From: Leisingera sp. ANG1
Lineage (GTDB): Bacteria; Pseudomonadota; Alphaproteobacteria; Rhodobacterales; Rhodobacteraceae
Assembly: GCF_000203975.2 (NCBI RefSeq)
Contig: NZ_AFCF02000003.1
Span: forward strand, 193,327-257,326
DNA length: 64,000 nt
Direction of reading: 5' to 3'
Positions 34,502-43,514 of the stretch are shown one piece after another. Numbering within the stretch: the stretch's first letter is position 1; every line of letters starts with the position of its first letter. The notes beneath the pieces were generated by a model. That model had not been told where the DNA came from. It ran no database searches and saw only the letters and a program-made list of their open reading frames with translations. The translations under genes were made by a program, and so were the position numbers.

Positions 34502-36184
34502 TCAGGCGTAGTGTTTGTTCCGGGACATTTTGCCGATTCCGGGATTCATGCTGTTTGTGGGATCTACCGTTTTGTAGAACGCCGCCAGGTCCGGTTTGGC
34601 CGGGTACAGATGGCCGACGTTGTGCTCAGCCGGGTATTCCACCCCGCGTTTGTCCAGCAGTGCCAGCATCGCGTCCTTCAGCGCTTTCACGTCTGCCCCC
34701 TTCTTCACGATGTAATCCTGATGCAGCACGTGGCACATGAAATGCCCGTAATAGAGCCTGCTGACCAGCTGATCCCCGATCTCCGGCGGCAGCTCCTCGA
34801 ACCAGTCCTGATCGTTGCGGCGCAGGGCGATGTCCAGGGCGATGATGTCCTCCACCTCTGCCCGGTGCACGGCCATATAGCGCACCGCGGCGCCGGCCGC
34901 GGCAAAGCGGTGCAGCCCTGCCATCTTGGCCTCGCGCGGGGTGCATTCGAAGTAGCTGAGGTCGCCGTCCCCCGCCATTTTATCCAGCAGCGCGCGGGCC
35001 TCGGCGATGCCGCCATCGCGCATTTTGAGGATCAGGTGATGCGGGTGGGACTGGCGGAACGCCCGCATCCGCCGCGGCAGGATGTCCGGCCACAGGCGCA
35101 ACAGCATCTGCATCACCCGGTCGGTCAGATTGCCCAGGCCGGGAATGCCCGCCAGCCGCGCATCCACCGCGCCCTTCAGGGCAAAGAACACCGGCAGCCG
35201 GTCTGTGCCCAACTTGTCGATCATCACCATGGTGTCCTTGCCATAGCGGTCCGACAAGTCAAAGACATCCCTGTGCATGTATTCGGCGCTCACCGGCAGG
35301 GTGGCAAACTCCGCCAGGATGCGGCGGCGCAGGGCGGTCAGCGCCGCGGTGGTTTGGCTGCCGACATAGAAAGTCAGCTCCTCAGCATTCTTGGCGTAGG
35401 TATCCAGCCGCACCGCAAAGACCGCCAGCTTGCCCGCACAGCCCGCAGCCTCGTAAAGCCGCGACTTGTCGGCATTGAACCGCGCCGGGGTCGGCGCGTC
35501 GATGTCTCTAACCCTGCGCGCATAGGAGGTGTCGGAGGCTTTCCGGTTGCCGGTCTCAACATCCTCAGGGCGGTAATCGCCGCGTTGCAGTCGGGTCAGG
35601 ATCTCCTCCGGGCTGGCGCCCAGATTTATGCCCAGGTGGTTAACCAGCTCCAGCTGGCCGTCCCCGGTAATGCGAGCAAACAGCGACAGCTCGGTATAGG
35701 ACGGCCCCCGCTCTACCAGCGACCCGCCGGAGTTGTTGCAGACCCCGCCCACAATCGACGCCCCGATGCAGGAGGAGCCGATCACCGAATGCGGCTGGCG
35801 GCCCAGCGGCGCCAGCAGCTTTTCCAGCGCAAACAGGGTGCTGCCCGGGAAGCTCACCACCTGTTTGCCGCCCTCCAGCAGCTGCAGCTGGTCCATCCGC
35901 CGGGTGTTGATCAGCACCACATCGCGGTCATAGCTGCCTTTGGGGGTGGAGCCTTCGGTCAGCCCGGTGTTGGCCGCCTGCATGATGACGATCTTGTCCG
36001 CAGCGACACAGGCCTGCAGCACCTTCCATTGCTCCAGCAGGGTTGCAGGCCGGACAACCGCCAGCGCCTCCCCTTCGCCGGAGCGGAACCCCTTGCGGAA
36101 CCGCCGTGTGGCGCGGTCGCCGGTCAGCACATGGCGGCGCCCGCAGATGGATTTCAGTTCACGGATCAGCTCTGCAACACTCAT
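34502..36184 (-). CDS. dld: quinone-dependent D-lactate dehydrogenase
   Basis: Peripheral membrane flavoenzyme oxidising D-lactate to pyruvate and passing electrons to quinone. 560 residues from ATG 36182-36184 (GGAGGG upstream), close to the 571 of E. coli Dld; the longer open frame is spurious. An FAD-binding PCMH domain spans about 35-250 (VIMQAANTGLTEGSTPKG; GSSCIGASIVGGVCNNSGGSLVERGPSYTE), followed by the Dld-type membrane-binding half ending in HNVGHLYPAKPDLAAFYKTVDPTNSMNPGIGKM. It starts 19 nt after the fused TRAP permease, so the operon imports and oxidises its substrate; this points to lactate. Confidence 0.93.
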   Translation of the reverse strand: MSVAELIRELKSICGRRHVLTGDRATRRFRKGFRSGEGEALAVVRPATLLEQWKVLQACVAADKIVIMQAANTGLTEGSTPKGSYDRDVVLINTRRMDQLQLLEGGKQVVSFPGSTLFALEKLLAPLGRQPHSVIGSSCIGASIVGGVCNNSGGSLVERGPSYTELSLFARITGDGQLELVNHLGINLGASPEEILTRLQRGDYRPEDVETGNRKASDTSYARRVRDIDAPTPARFNADKSRLYEAAGCAGKLAVFAVRLDTYAKNAEELTFYVGSQTTAALTALRRRILAEFATLPVSAEYMHRDVFDLSDRYGKDTMVMIDKLGTDRLPVFFALKGAVDARLAGIPGLGNLTDRVMQMLLRLWPDILPRRMRAFRQSHPHHLILKMRDGGIAEARALLDKMAGDGDLSYFECTPREAKMAGLHRFAAAGAAVRYMAVHRAEVEDIIALDIALRRNDQDWFEELPPEIGDQLVSRLYYGHFMCHVLHQDYIVKKGADVKALKDAMLALLDKRGVEYPAEHNVGHLYPAKPDLAAFYKTVDPTNSMNPGIGKMSRNKHYA

Positions 36185-36203
36185 GACATCCGCCCTCCCC
36201 TGC

Positions 36204-38270
36204 TCAGTAAGCCACAGATGGCAGCCAGGTTGCCAGCGCCGGCCACAGGTAGACAAACATCAGCCCGGTCAGCTGCAGCAGCACGAAGGGAATGATGCCC
36301 TTGTAGATATGGCCTAGGCGGATCTCCGGCGGGCAGACGCCCTTGAGGTAGAACAGCGCAAAGCCAACCGGCGGCGTCAGGAAGGAGGTCTGCAGCGTCA
36401 CCGCCACCAGGATCACGAACCACACCAGCGCCGGCTCATCAATGGCACCAAAACCGGGGATGTCGAGGCCAAGGCCGTTCACGATCGGGCGCATCAGCGG
36501 CAGCACGATCAGGGTGATCTCGATCCAGTCCAGCACAAACCCCAAGAGGAACACGATGAACAGGATCATGAAGACGGTGCCCTCGGGGCCAAAGCCGGTG
36601 CCCTGGATCATCTCCTCGATCAGCGCATCACCGCCCAGCTCCCGCAGCACATAGGAAAACACCGTGGCGCCGAGGAAGATCGCAAAGATATAGGCGGTGG
36701 TGTTGAAGGTCGCCTTGAGCACATTGACCAGCTTCGCCAGGGTCAGCTTGCGGTAGCCAAGCGCCAGCAGCGTCGCCCCCAGGGCACCGACGCCCGACGC
36801 CTCGGTCGGCGTGGTGAGGCCCGCAAAGATAGAGCCTAACACGGCCAGAATCAGCCCCAGCGTCGGCAGCACCGCAATCAGCACGTCCTTGACCGCCGCC
36901 CAGTCCGGGCGCTTGGCCCCCGCAGGCACCGGCGCGACGTCGCGTTTGATCAGCGCAATCACGAAGATATAGGTGAGGTAGAGCGCGCCGATGATCACGC
37001 CCGGAAACACCGCCGCCATGAACAGGTCCCCCACGCTCAGCGCCATCTGGTCGGCCATGATCACCAGCATGATCGAGGGCGGGATCAGAATGCCCAGCGT
37101 GCCGGAGGCCGAGACCACGCCGGCCGCCAGCGCCGGCGAATACTTCTGCTCCATCATCGACGGCAGCGACAAGACGCCCAGCAGCACCACCGAGGCGCCG
37201 ATAATGCCGGTGGAGGCCGCCAGGATGATGCCGATCATAGTGACGGTGATCGCCAGCCCGCCGCGCACGGTGCCGAACAGCCGCTGCATTGCGGTCATCA
37301 GCCGTTCCGCCACGCCGCTTTCATCCAGCATCAGACCCATGAAGATGAACATCGGCAGCGCCACCAGCACCGCGTTCGACATGGTGGCATAGACCCGGTT
37401 CACCACCGCACCCAGCGTCAGATAGTCCAGCCCGGTCAGGGTTTCCTCCAGCCCGGTCCAATTCATCATTCCGTTGTCGAACAGATAGGCCAGCCCGCAA
37501 TAGGCCACGCCCACACCAGCCAGCGTCCAGGCCACCGGAAAGCCGGTGAACAACAGCGCAATGAAGGTGAGGAACATGGCGATGACCAGCTTTTCCTCGG
37601 TGGTCTCCACCAGAAAGGTCAGCGCGGTGGCCACAATGGCAAAACCGACAAGCGCCCAGATCACCAGACGCAGGCTTTTGCCAGCGCGCTCCTCTGCCGG
37701 GCCTGCCAGCAGCGCGTGTCCGTCATGGATCAGCCGCGCCAGCGCCGCCGCCGCCAGAAGGACAAAGCTCAAGGGGATTACCGCCTTCAGCGCCCAGCGG
37801 GCCGGCAGGCCGGTGGGGCTGTCGGAACGTTCGCTCACCCGCCAGCTTTCGTAAAAATAATCATAGCCCTGATCGATCATCAGATAGATGAACGGCACCA
37901 GCAGGGTCAGGATGCCGATCACCTCGATGATCCGCCGGGCGCGGCGGCTCAGCTGCATATGCAGAACATCGACCCGCACGTGGCTGTCGGTGACCAGCGC
38001 ATAGGAAATGCCGATCATCGTCACCAGCCCGTAGAAATGCCACTGGATCTCGTCCAGCTTGGGATAGTTCTGGTTCAGCATGTAGCGCAAGGCGACCTGC
38101 GAGACGACGGCCAGCACCAGCAGCAGGTTGGCCCACATCACTAGATTTCCGGTGCCCTTGACCGCGTTGTCGATCCACACCGCCAGCTGCTGCCGGTCCT
38201 CGTCGCCATGCTCAAGGATCTCTTCGTAGCGTTCGATCGGGTCGTCCTGCAGGTGCAGATTCTCAGCCAT
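36204..38270 (-). CDS. fused TRAP transporter permease (DctQ-DctM)
   Basis: A 688-residue fusion of both TRAP membrane subunits. The first 190 residues are the small-permease part (four hydrophobic segments, ISYALVTDSHVRVDVLHMQLS). From about 215 is the large permease with its repeated halves (ALPMFIFMGLMLDESGVAERLMTAMQ; GILIPPSIMLVIMADQ; TPTEASGVGALGA; SFLTPPVGFALFYLKGV). Fused QM permeases are a known subgroup. It lies between the receptor gene (123-nt gap with strong hairpin) and dld, and probably carries lactate. Confidence 0.94.
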   Translation of the reverse strand: MAENLHLQDDPIERYEEILEHGDEDRQQLAVWIDNAVKGTGNLVMWANLLLVLAVVSQVALRYMLNQNYPKLDEIQWHFYGLVTMIGISYALVTDSHVRVDVLHMQLSRRARRIIEVIGILTLLVPFIYLMIDQGYDYFYESWRVSERSDSPTGLPARWALKAVIPLSFVLLAAAALARLIHDGHALLAGPAEERAGKSLRLVIWALVGFAIVATALTFLVETTEEKLVIAMFLTFIALLFTGFPVAWTLAGVGVAYCGLAYLFDNGMMNWTGLEETLTGLDYLTLGAVVNRVYATMSNAVLVALPMFIFMGLMLDESGVAERLMTAMQRLFGTVRGGLAITVTMIGIILAASTGIIGASVVLLGVLSLPSMMEQKYSPALAAGVVSASGTLGILIPPSIMLVIMADQMALSVGDLFMAAVFPGVIIGALYLTYIFVIALIKRDVAPVPAGAKRPDWAAVKDVLIAVLPTLGLILAVLGSIFAGLTTPTEASGVGALGATLLALGYRKLTLAKLVNVLKATFNTTAYIFAIFLGATVFSYVLRELGGDALIEEMIQGTGFGPEGTVFMILFIVFLLGFVLDWIEITLIVLPLMRPIVNGLGLDIPGFGAIDEPALVWFVILVAVTLQTSFLTPPVGFALFYLKGVCPPEIRLGHIYKGIIPFVLLQLTGLMFVYLWPALATWLPSVAY

Positions 38271-38350
38271 GGTTTCCTCCTCCGGAACGTGGCGTGCGCG
38301 GACGTGAATGCGCCCGTGTCAGTCAGGGAAATGACGAAAATCAGGGAAAG

Positions 38351-38377
38351 CGGGGCGGCGGGAATATGGCCGCCCCG
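38351..38377 (-). other. strong intercistronic hairpin after lactate-type TRAP receptor gene
   Basis: A 9-bp perfect stem (CGGGGCGGC with GCCGCCCCG) and a 9-nt loop in the 123-nt gap between receptor and QM permease genes. No T-run. Confidence 0.65.
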
Positions 38378-38393
38378 AGGTTGCGCAAGCGGC

Positions 38394-39446
38394 TTACTTG
38401 CGCGGGAGGAATGCGTTTTCCTTCCAGACCGCATAGCCTTCGCGGAAGGTTTGCATGTCCAGCAGCACCCGGCCGAAGAACTGGTCGTTGGTGGCCTCTT
38501 CCGCGGCAACCTCATCCCAGGTGGCGCGGAACAGCTCCAGCATCTGCGCGTCCCACTGCTTGATGTGGACGCCGTTGTTTTCGACGTTGTCGATCAGCGC
38601 CGCGTGCTGGATCGCCTCGCCTTCGGCAAAGCTGTCGGCCATCGAGGCCTTGCAGGCATTTTCGATGATGGCCTTGTGCTGGGCGCTGGCCTCGTTCCAG
38701 ACATCCTTGTTGACCAGCAGTTCAAACACGGTGGCCTGCTGGTGCCAGCCGGGGAAGTAGTTGTATTTTACCAGCTTGTGGAAGCCCAAACGGGCGTCGA
38801 TCGCAGGCATCGAGAACTCGGTTGCGTCGATGGCGCCCTTCTCCAGCGCCGGGAAGATCTCGCCGCCGGGCAGCAGCGATGTCGCCACGCCCAGCTTTTG
38901 CATCACCTTGCCGCCGAGGCCAAAGAAACGCATCTTCAGGCCGTTCAGGTCCTCGGCGCTGTTGATCTCCTTGGCGAACCAGCCGGAGGTCTCCGGCGCG
39001 ATCACCGCGCAGGGCAGCACCTTCACATTGTATCCCGCCTGATCGTACATCTCCTGATACAGGGTCATGCCGTTGCCATAGTAGAGCCAGGCCATGTATT
39101 CGCCCGCCTCCGGCCCGAACGGCACGGCAGAGAACAGCGGCGCAGCCGGGATCTTGCCCGCCCAGTAGCCGGCGGTGGTGTAGCCGGAGTTGATCTTGCC
39201 CGAGGACACCGCATCCAGGATCTCGAACGGCGGCACCAGTTTGCCGGGCTCATAGACTTTCATCTTCAGGCTGCCGCCGGACATCAGGTCCAGCTGCTCT
39301 GCCACCCGCGGGATCGGCGTGCCGAGGCCCGGCAGCGCGGTCGAAAAGGCAATCGGGGTCTTGAGCAGCAGCTTGTCAGCGGCCTGCGCGGCAGGGGCTG
39401 CCAGCAGCGATGCGGCCACGGCCAGCGAAGTCAGGGTCTTTTTCAT
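38394..39446 (-). CDS. dctP: TRAP transporter solute receptor, probable lactate/2-hydroxyacid type
   Basis: A 350-residue periplasmic receptor. ATG at 39444-39446 follows GGAGGAGA and starts a clean Sec signal (MKKTLTSLAVAASLLAAPAAQA). It belongs to the TRAP receptor branch that includes TakP and the Thermus calcium-lactate receptor, with segments such as GGSLKMKVYEPGKLVPPFEILDAVSSG, GWFAKEINSAEDLNGLKMRFFGLGGKV and LEKGAIDATEFSMPAIDARLGFHKL. Co-transcribed with the fused permease and D-lactate dehydrogenase; hence the lactate assignment, which is inference. Confidence 0.9.
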   Translation of the reverse strand: MKKTLTSLAVAASLLAAPAAQAADKLLLKTPIAFSTALPGLGTPIPRVAEQLDLMSGGSLKMKVYEPGKLVPPFEILDAVSSGKINSGYTTAGYWAGKIPAAPLFSAVPFGPEAGEYMAWLYYGNGMTLYQEMYDQAGYNVKVLPCAVIAPETSGWFAKEINSAEDLNGLKMRFFGLGGKVMQKLGVATSLLPGGEIFPALEKGAIDATEFSMPAIDARLGFHKLVKYNYFPGWHQQATVFELLVNKDVWNEASAQHKAIIENACKASMADSFAEGEAIQHAALIDNVENNGVHIKQWDAQMLELFRATWDEVAAEEATNDQFFGRVLLDMQTFREGYAVWKENAFLPRK

Positions 39447-39522
39447 GGGGTCTCCTCCGGGTTCAGTCCGGCCGCTCCTCCGGCCGCAATTCCAACCGCT
39501 GATGCGGTATGACTGGTAAATA

Positions 39523-39549
39523 TTGTTGACCAAACAATTCAGTCAACAA
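39523..39549. promoter_or_regulatory. GntR/FadR-type operator region
   Basis: TTGTTGAC (39523-39530) and GTCAACAA (39542-39549) are a perfect 8-bp inverted repeat 11 bp apart. A second dyad ATTGTT-5-AACAAT (39522-39538) overlaps it, and TGGTAAAT/ATTTACCA (39514-39521, 39554-39561) brackets both. It lies about 75 bp upstream of the receptor start, in the divergent gap with the GntR gene. The rest of this 330-bp gap is AT-rich without other clear signals. Confidence 0.75.
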
Positions 39550-39776
39550 CTTTATTTACCACTGAGGTGACTGTCCGCGGGAACGTGAAGCGTACAAAAC
39601 CGCATGTTTTTTCCGCACTTTGAAGGCAGGTTCAGAAAAGATTGTTTTCTTTCATGCTATTGTATCAACCCCGGATATCCGTATTTCTGGGTACATCAGC
39701 TTGCAGTTTTTCGGGGCAGTGGTAAAGTTTCAGAATGACCTCTGTTTCGAGGTTTCCCAGCATCTAAGTGGACGCC

Positions 39777-40550
39777 ATGACCGACATCCGCCCGTTTGAC
39801 CCCGTTGGACACGAATCAATTGCCGATGCCGTGGTCGAGCAGATTGAGGCGATGATCGTCGACGGCATCCTCAAGGAAGGCCGCAAATTGCCCTCCGAGC
39901 GGGAGCTGGCAGAGGCCATGGGGGTGTCGCGCCCCAAGCTGCGCGAGGCACTGCAAACGCTGGAAAGCCGCGGCCTGGTCAATGTCCGCCATGGCGAGGG
40001 CACCTTCATCGCGCCGCTCACCGGGCGGGCCATGTCCCCCGCGCTCCTGTCGCTCTACACCCGCCACGGCGGCGCCTTTTACGACTACCTCGAATACCGC
40101 CGCGAGCAGGAGGCCTTCGCCAGCCGCCTGGCCGCCACCCGTGCCACAGACTCTGACAAGGCACGACTCGCCGAGATCGTCGCCGATATGCAGACCGCCT
40201 GGGAGCAGGACGATCAGGACGCCAGCCAGGAGGCCGACTTCCGATTGCACACCGCAGTGGTCGACGCCAGCCAGAACACCACGCTGATCCACATGATGGC
40301 CTCGGTCTACGACCTGACCCGGCAGGGGGTGTTCTACAACCGGGAATTCCTGCGCACGATGGATGGCACCGGCGCGGAGCTGCTGAAACAGCACAAAGAG
40401 ATTGCCCAGGCGATCATCGACGGCAACCCGGACCGCGCCGAGACCGCTGCACGGCGGCATATGGATTTCGTTGAGGAATCCTTCCGTGCCGGCCAGGAGC
40501 AGCAAGCCCGCGAGATCCGCGCCGCAAAGCGGCGGCAGCTGACGAGGTAG
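39777..40550 (+). CDS. GntR-family regulator, FadR subfamily, of the lactate module
   Basis: A 257-residue regulator. ATG 39777 is used; a GTG three codons earlier is possible. The winged helix is near residues 15-75 (EQIEAMIVDGILKEGRKLPSERELAEAMGVSRPKLREALQTLESRGLVNVRHGEGTFI), followed by the FadR/FCD helical effector domain with likely metal ligands (ADFRLHTAVVDASQN; AARRHMDFVEESF). LldR and PdhR belong to this subfamily. Divergent from the lactate-type TRAP/dld operon across the listed dyads. Confidence 0.92.
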   Translation: MTDIRPFDPVGHESIADAVVEQIEAMIVDGILKEGRKLPSERELAEAMGVSRPKLREALQTLESRGLVNVRHGEGTFIAPLTGRAMSPALLSLYTRHGGAFYDYLEYRREQEAFASRLAATRATDSDKARLAEIVADMQTAWEQDDQDASQEADFRLHTAVVDASQNTTLIHMMASVYDLTRQGVFYNREFLRTMDGTGAELLKQHKEIAQAIIDGNPDRAETAARRHMDFVEESFRAGQEQQAREIRAAKRRQLTR

Positions 40551-41015
40551 GTTTCTAGCCTGTGCCGCCAAAGGGCATAGCCGAGCGGCGTCAAGTCAGC
40601 TGCAAAGGCGCGGCATACTGACTTCAAAGAAAATTGACGAGCCCTTGAGAGTTGCCATTTTTCACAATAAATCAAAATCTTATGCAAAATCTCTCCAACC
40701 ATTGGTCACATTTTTTTCAATCGTTTACGAACCACACTTCCAACTTTCTTCATCTCAGTGCGAGCCAACAGGCAGCGGCAGTGACTGGTATGCAATTTGG
40801 TGAGCTGAAAGGGCTCGATTTCGCCCCGGACGGGACTGCTGGCTCAGGTTGTGCGAATGGACGCTGAACGTATGGACACGGCCCGACAGTACCAGAGGTG
40901 AACTTCGCCATCACCGGTAAACTCAGCCTGACATCAGCTAGCTGACAAGGCCGCTGAAACTGGCCCGGCGCTGCCAGTTGGCGCCGGGTGTCCTGTGCGG
41001 TCATTGCGGCCGTGT
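40551..41015. other. 465-bp intergenic region
   Basis: Between the converging GntR and universal-stress genes. The first half is AT-rich (run of T near 40710). Small open frames have no recognisable features. No terminator or dyad stands out. Confidence 0.4.
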
Positions 41016-41858
41016 TCAGCTGGACATCAGCACCGGGATCCGTGCCTCTTGCAGCACGTGCTCGGAGGCATCGCCGAAGATCAGCCGGTGCAGCCTGGAA
41101 TGGCCGTAGCCGCCCATGATCAAGAGGTCGCATTGCTGGCTGGCCGCCTCCATCAGCAGGCAGAGTCCTGCGGGGTGTTCACCGTCCGGAATGTCCCGTA
41201 CTTCTGCCGTCACCCCGTGGCGGGACAGCACACGCGCGATCTCGTGCCCTTCGGTGGAGGTATCGGCGTAGGTGTGCGGGTGCTCCTCGATTGTGACGAC
41301 CTCTGCAAAGGCCGCGTCCTTCAGGAACGGCAGCCCGTCGTGCAGGGCGCGGGCCGCTTCGCGGGAGGGTTTCCAGGCTGCCAGAACCCGGGTGCCGATG
41401 GGTTGATCGCCCCAGTCATTCGGCAGCAGCAGCAGCGGGCGGCCGCTGTTGGCAACTAGATCCTTCTGGAACCCTCTTTGGTCGAACCGTTCCCGCTCCG
41501 CGTCCGGGAAAAGGGCCACGGTCAGATCGGAGCGGATGGCGGACTCCCGCAGCTCATCCGCGGCATCCGGTGAGCGGGCGGCCTGCGAGCGCCATTCCGA
41601 AATGCAGCCGGTTTGATCCGCTGCGGCCTTGAACAGCTTTTCGATCTTGCGGTCTTCTTCTGACACCCGACTGCTGAAATCCCCGATGGTGATTTCGTCT
41701 GCGGCGATGGCAATGCCGGAGTAGGGCACAAAAGCCTCCCGCGTGTGCAGCCCGGTCAGATGGGCATCGAACCGCACGGCCAGGCCGCAGGCCGCGGGCA
41801 GCAGCCGTCTGGCGGCAAACTCCGATGTCAGGCAGGCCAGAATGGTCTTGTAGCTCAT
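41016..41858 (-). CDS. tandem-domain universal stress protein (UspA family)
   Basis: A 280-residue cytoplasmic protein with two Usp folds (about 1-140 and 155-280). The second has the ATP-binding pattern G-x2-G-x9-G plus Ser (GGYGHSRLHRLIFGDASEHVL). Single gene with its own promoter: a perfect FNR-type palindrome lies 42 bp upstream of the start point implied by TATAAG at 41920-41925, so it is probably induced at low oxygen or by nitric oxide, like several Usp genes in facultative anaerobes. Function inferred from family only. Confidence 0.92.
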   Translation of the reverse strand: MSYKTILACLTSEFAARRLLPAACGLAVRFDAHLTGLHTREAFVPYSGIAIAADEITIGDFSSRVSEEDRKIEKLFKAAADQTGCISEWRSQAARSPDAADELRESAIRSDLTVALFPDAERERFDQRGFQKDLVANSGRPLLLLPNDWGDQPIGTRVLAAWKPSREAARALHDGLPFLKDAAFAEVVTIEEHPHTYADTSTEGHEIARVLSRHGVTAEVRDIPDGEHPAGLCLLMEAASQQCDLLIMGGYGHSRLHRLIFGDASEHVLQEARIPVLMSS

Positions 41859-41919
41859 GGCATCTCCTCCCGGTGTGGCGGCCAGGGCGCGGTATGTGCG
41901 TGCCCGGGGCCGCCAGTGG

Positions 41920-41925
41920 CTTATA
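41920..41925 (-). promoter_or_regulatory. -10 box of the universal stress gene
   Basis: On the minus strand this reads TATAAG. The implied start near 41913 is 42 bp from the centre of the FNR-type palindrome, the class II activator geometry. Confidence 0.55.
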
Positions 41926-41944
41926 GCAGGTTCAGCCGCCAGCT

Positions 41945-41964
41945 CCCTTGACCGCGGTCAAGGG
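41945..41964. promoter_or_regulatory. FNR/DNR-type binding site
   Basis: A perfect 20-bp palindrome, CCCTTGACCGCGGTCAAGGG, containing TTGAC-N4-GTCAA, the Crp/Fnr-family half-sites (consensus TTGAT-N4-ATCAA). It lies between the divergent universal-stress and CBS genes, with a Crp/Fnr gene 600 bp away. Confidence 0.8.
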
Positions 41965-42142
41965 CTGACGCACGGGGCAGGGGGCGTTTACCCCGGTTAA
42001 TGCACCGGCGGCGGCGCTGGCCGAGGCTGGAAGGGTAGCGACTCACCCGGTTTCGGAGGAAACTGAAGGCGGCCCTTGGCGCATTCAGCCGGCAGGCGGC
42101 AAGACAGGAGCAGGCCGGGGGCGGTCCAGAAAGGATAGGCCC

Positions 42143-42559
42143 ATGCTTGTACATGAGATCATGACCGTGCCCGCGCGCTTTGCGGCGCCGCAGGACAGTG
42201 TCGGCAGCGCGGTACAGCAGATGCAAAACCTTGGCATAGGGGTGCTGCCGGTGGTCGAGGAGGGCCGGGTTGTGGGCATACTCACGGACCGGGATCTGGT
42301 TCTGGCGCTGGCGGGCCAAGACAGCGCGCTGGAGGGGCTGCCGGTTGCGGCTGTCATGACCCCCGGGGTGGTCTGCTGCCAGGCCGAGGACACCGTCGAG
42401 GCAGCGGCGGCCCTGATGGGGGACCACCAGATCCGGCGGCTGCCGGTGCTGGATGAGGAGGGGCGGCTGGCAGGGCTGCTGTCGATCACCGACATTGCCG
42501 TGCATGCCTCGGAACAGCTGGCGGGCGAAGCGCTGGGGGAAATTGCCGAATACCGCTAG
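42143..42559 (+). CDS. CBS-domain-pair protein
   Basis: A 138-residue protein made almost entirely of two CBS motifs (about 5-60, MTVPARFAAPQDSVGSAVQQM...GILTDRDLV; and 70-128, MTPGVVCCQAEDTVEAAAALM...GLLSITDIA). Such proteins bind adenine nucleotides and regulate partners. It faces the universal stress gene across the FNR-type palindrome, and its stop is 10 nt from the stop of the converging Crp/Fnr gene. It may respond to the same signal; partner unknown. Confidence 0.9.
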   Translation: MLVHEIMTVPARFAAPQDSVGSAVQQMQNLGIGVLPVVEEGRVVGILTDRDLVLALAGQDSALEGLPVAAVMTPGVVCCQAEDTVEAAAALMGDHQIRRLPVLDEEGRLAGLLSITDIAVHASEQLAGEALGEIAEYR

Positions 42560-42569
42560 GCGCGGGGGC

Positions 42570-43322
42570 TTAGCCCAGAACCGGGGTGATCTCGGTCGCC
42601 AGCCGGTCAGGGTCGGTGCCTGCAACCTCTGCCAGGACGGAGAGATCATTGATCCGGATGTCCATGTGATCGGCGGTATCAACAAGCCCGTTTCTGACAA
42701 AGCGGCGCAGGGTGCGGCAGACATGCACCGCCGTCAGGCCGGTAAAGTCGCCGATGTGCTGCTGGGTCAGCGGCAGGTGGAACGCGCAATTCTCGGACAA
42801 GCCCAGCGGTTTCAGCCGCAGGCACAGTTCAATCAAAGCATAGGCGATACGGCTTTGGGCGCTGCCGCGGCCCAGGCGCAGCATGCGTTCGGACAGCCGG
42901 GTGCGTTCGGCGGCCTGGACAATTTCATTTGCCCGCGCCAGCCGCGGCGAGGCCGCCAGCATCGCGTGCCAGGCGGGCAGGGGGATGACGCAGACCAGAG
43001 CGTCCGTCACCGCCTCGATGCTGAGGCCGGCTGTTTTCCCGTCCGCGGAGGTTGGATCCGCTGCATCCCCCGGCAACAGGAAATCGATCAGCTGCACCTC
43101 GCCGTTCATTGAGGATTTCGAGGTCGCCAGCCAGCCGTCGATTACGATGATGATCTTGCCGCTGTCTTCGCCGTCCTGCAGCAGCAGCCGGTTGGCCGGC
43201 ACGGTCTGGATGTTCTTGCGGAAGCTGTGCAGCGCGGGGTCGCTGCCGTCAAAATCCATGGCACCGATGCGCAGGCAGGTGACATCGGCGTTCCGGGGCG
43301 GGATCGGGCCTTCCTTGGTCAC
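42570..43322 (-). CDS. Crp/Fnr-family transcriptional regulator
   Basis: A 250-residue protein from the GTG at 43320-43322 (AGGA 9 nt upstream); an ATG at 43257-43259 is a shorter option and an upstream ATG gives an odd Pro/Arg-rich tail. The cyclic-nucleotide-binding-like beta-roll is followed by a C-terminal winged helix (LPLTQQHIGDFTGLTAVHVCRTLRRFVRNGLVD). The N-terminal Cys cluster that holds the FNR iron-sulfur centre is absent (only one Cys there), so it resembles the DNR/NnrR or other cluster-free branches. It may bind the palindrome at 41945-41964. Confidence 0.87.
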   Translation of the reverse strand: MTKEGPIPPRNADVTCLRIGAMDFDGSDPALHSFRKNIQTVPANRLLLQDGEDSGKIIIVIDGWLATSKSSMNGEVQLIDFLLPGDAADPTSADGKTAGLSIEAVTDALVCVIPLPAWHAMLAASPRLARANEIVQAAERTRLSERMLRLGRGSAQSRIAYALIELCLRLKPLGLSENCAFHLPLTQQHIGDFTGLTAVHVCRTLRRFVRNGLVDTADHMDIRINDLSVLAEVAGTDPDRLATEITPVLG

Positions 43323-43478
43323 AGAAACGTTTCCTGTCGCAAATGCAGTACGGGTTCCGGTCCGGAGGCCGCTGCGCGCAGGCGGTGGGCTGCGGCGTGC
43401 TGGGGCGGGCCCGGTGTCACAGTGCAACAGCGACGTTACGCCCGCAAAGCGATTCTGTCGACGGGACGGGGCGGTCCT

Positions 43479-43507
43479 GGGGGCGAGGGCGCGGCGTCTG
43501 CGCCCCC
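43479..43507 (-). terminator. hairpin after the bkd operon
   Basis: GGGGGCG and CGCCCCC form a 7-bp stem around 15 nt, just beyond the dihydrolipoamide dehydrogenase stop. No clear T-run; a probable but weak end for the operon. Confidence 0.4.
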
Positions 43508-43514
43508 GCGGGTC

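Noticed and set aside
34430-36295. 621-codon open frame on the plus strand
   Set aside because: Antisense to dld, which has clear motifs; the composition is that of a shadow frame.
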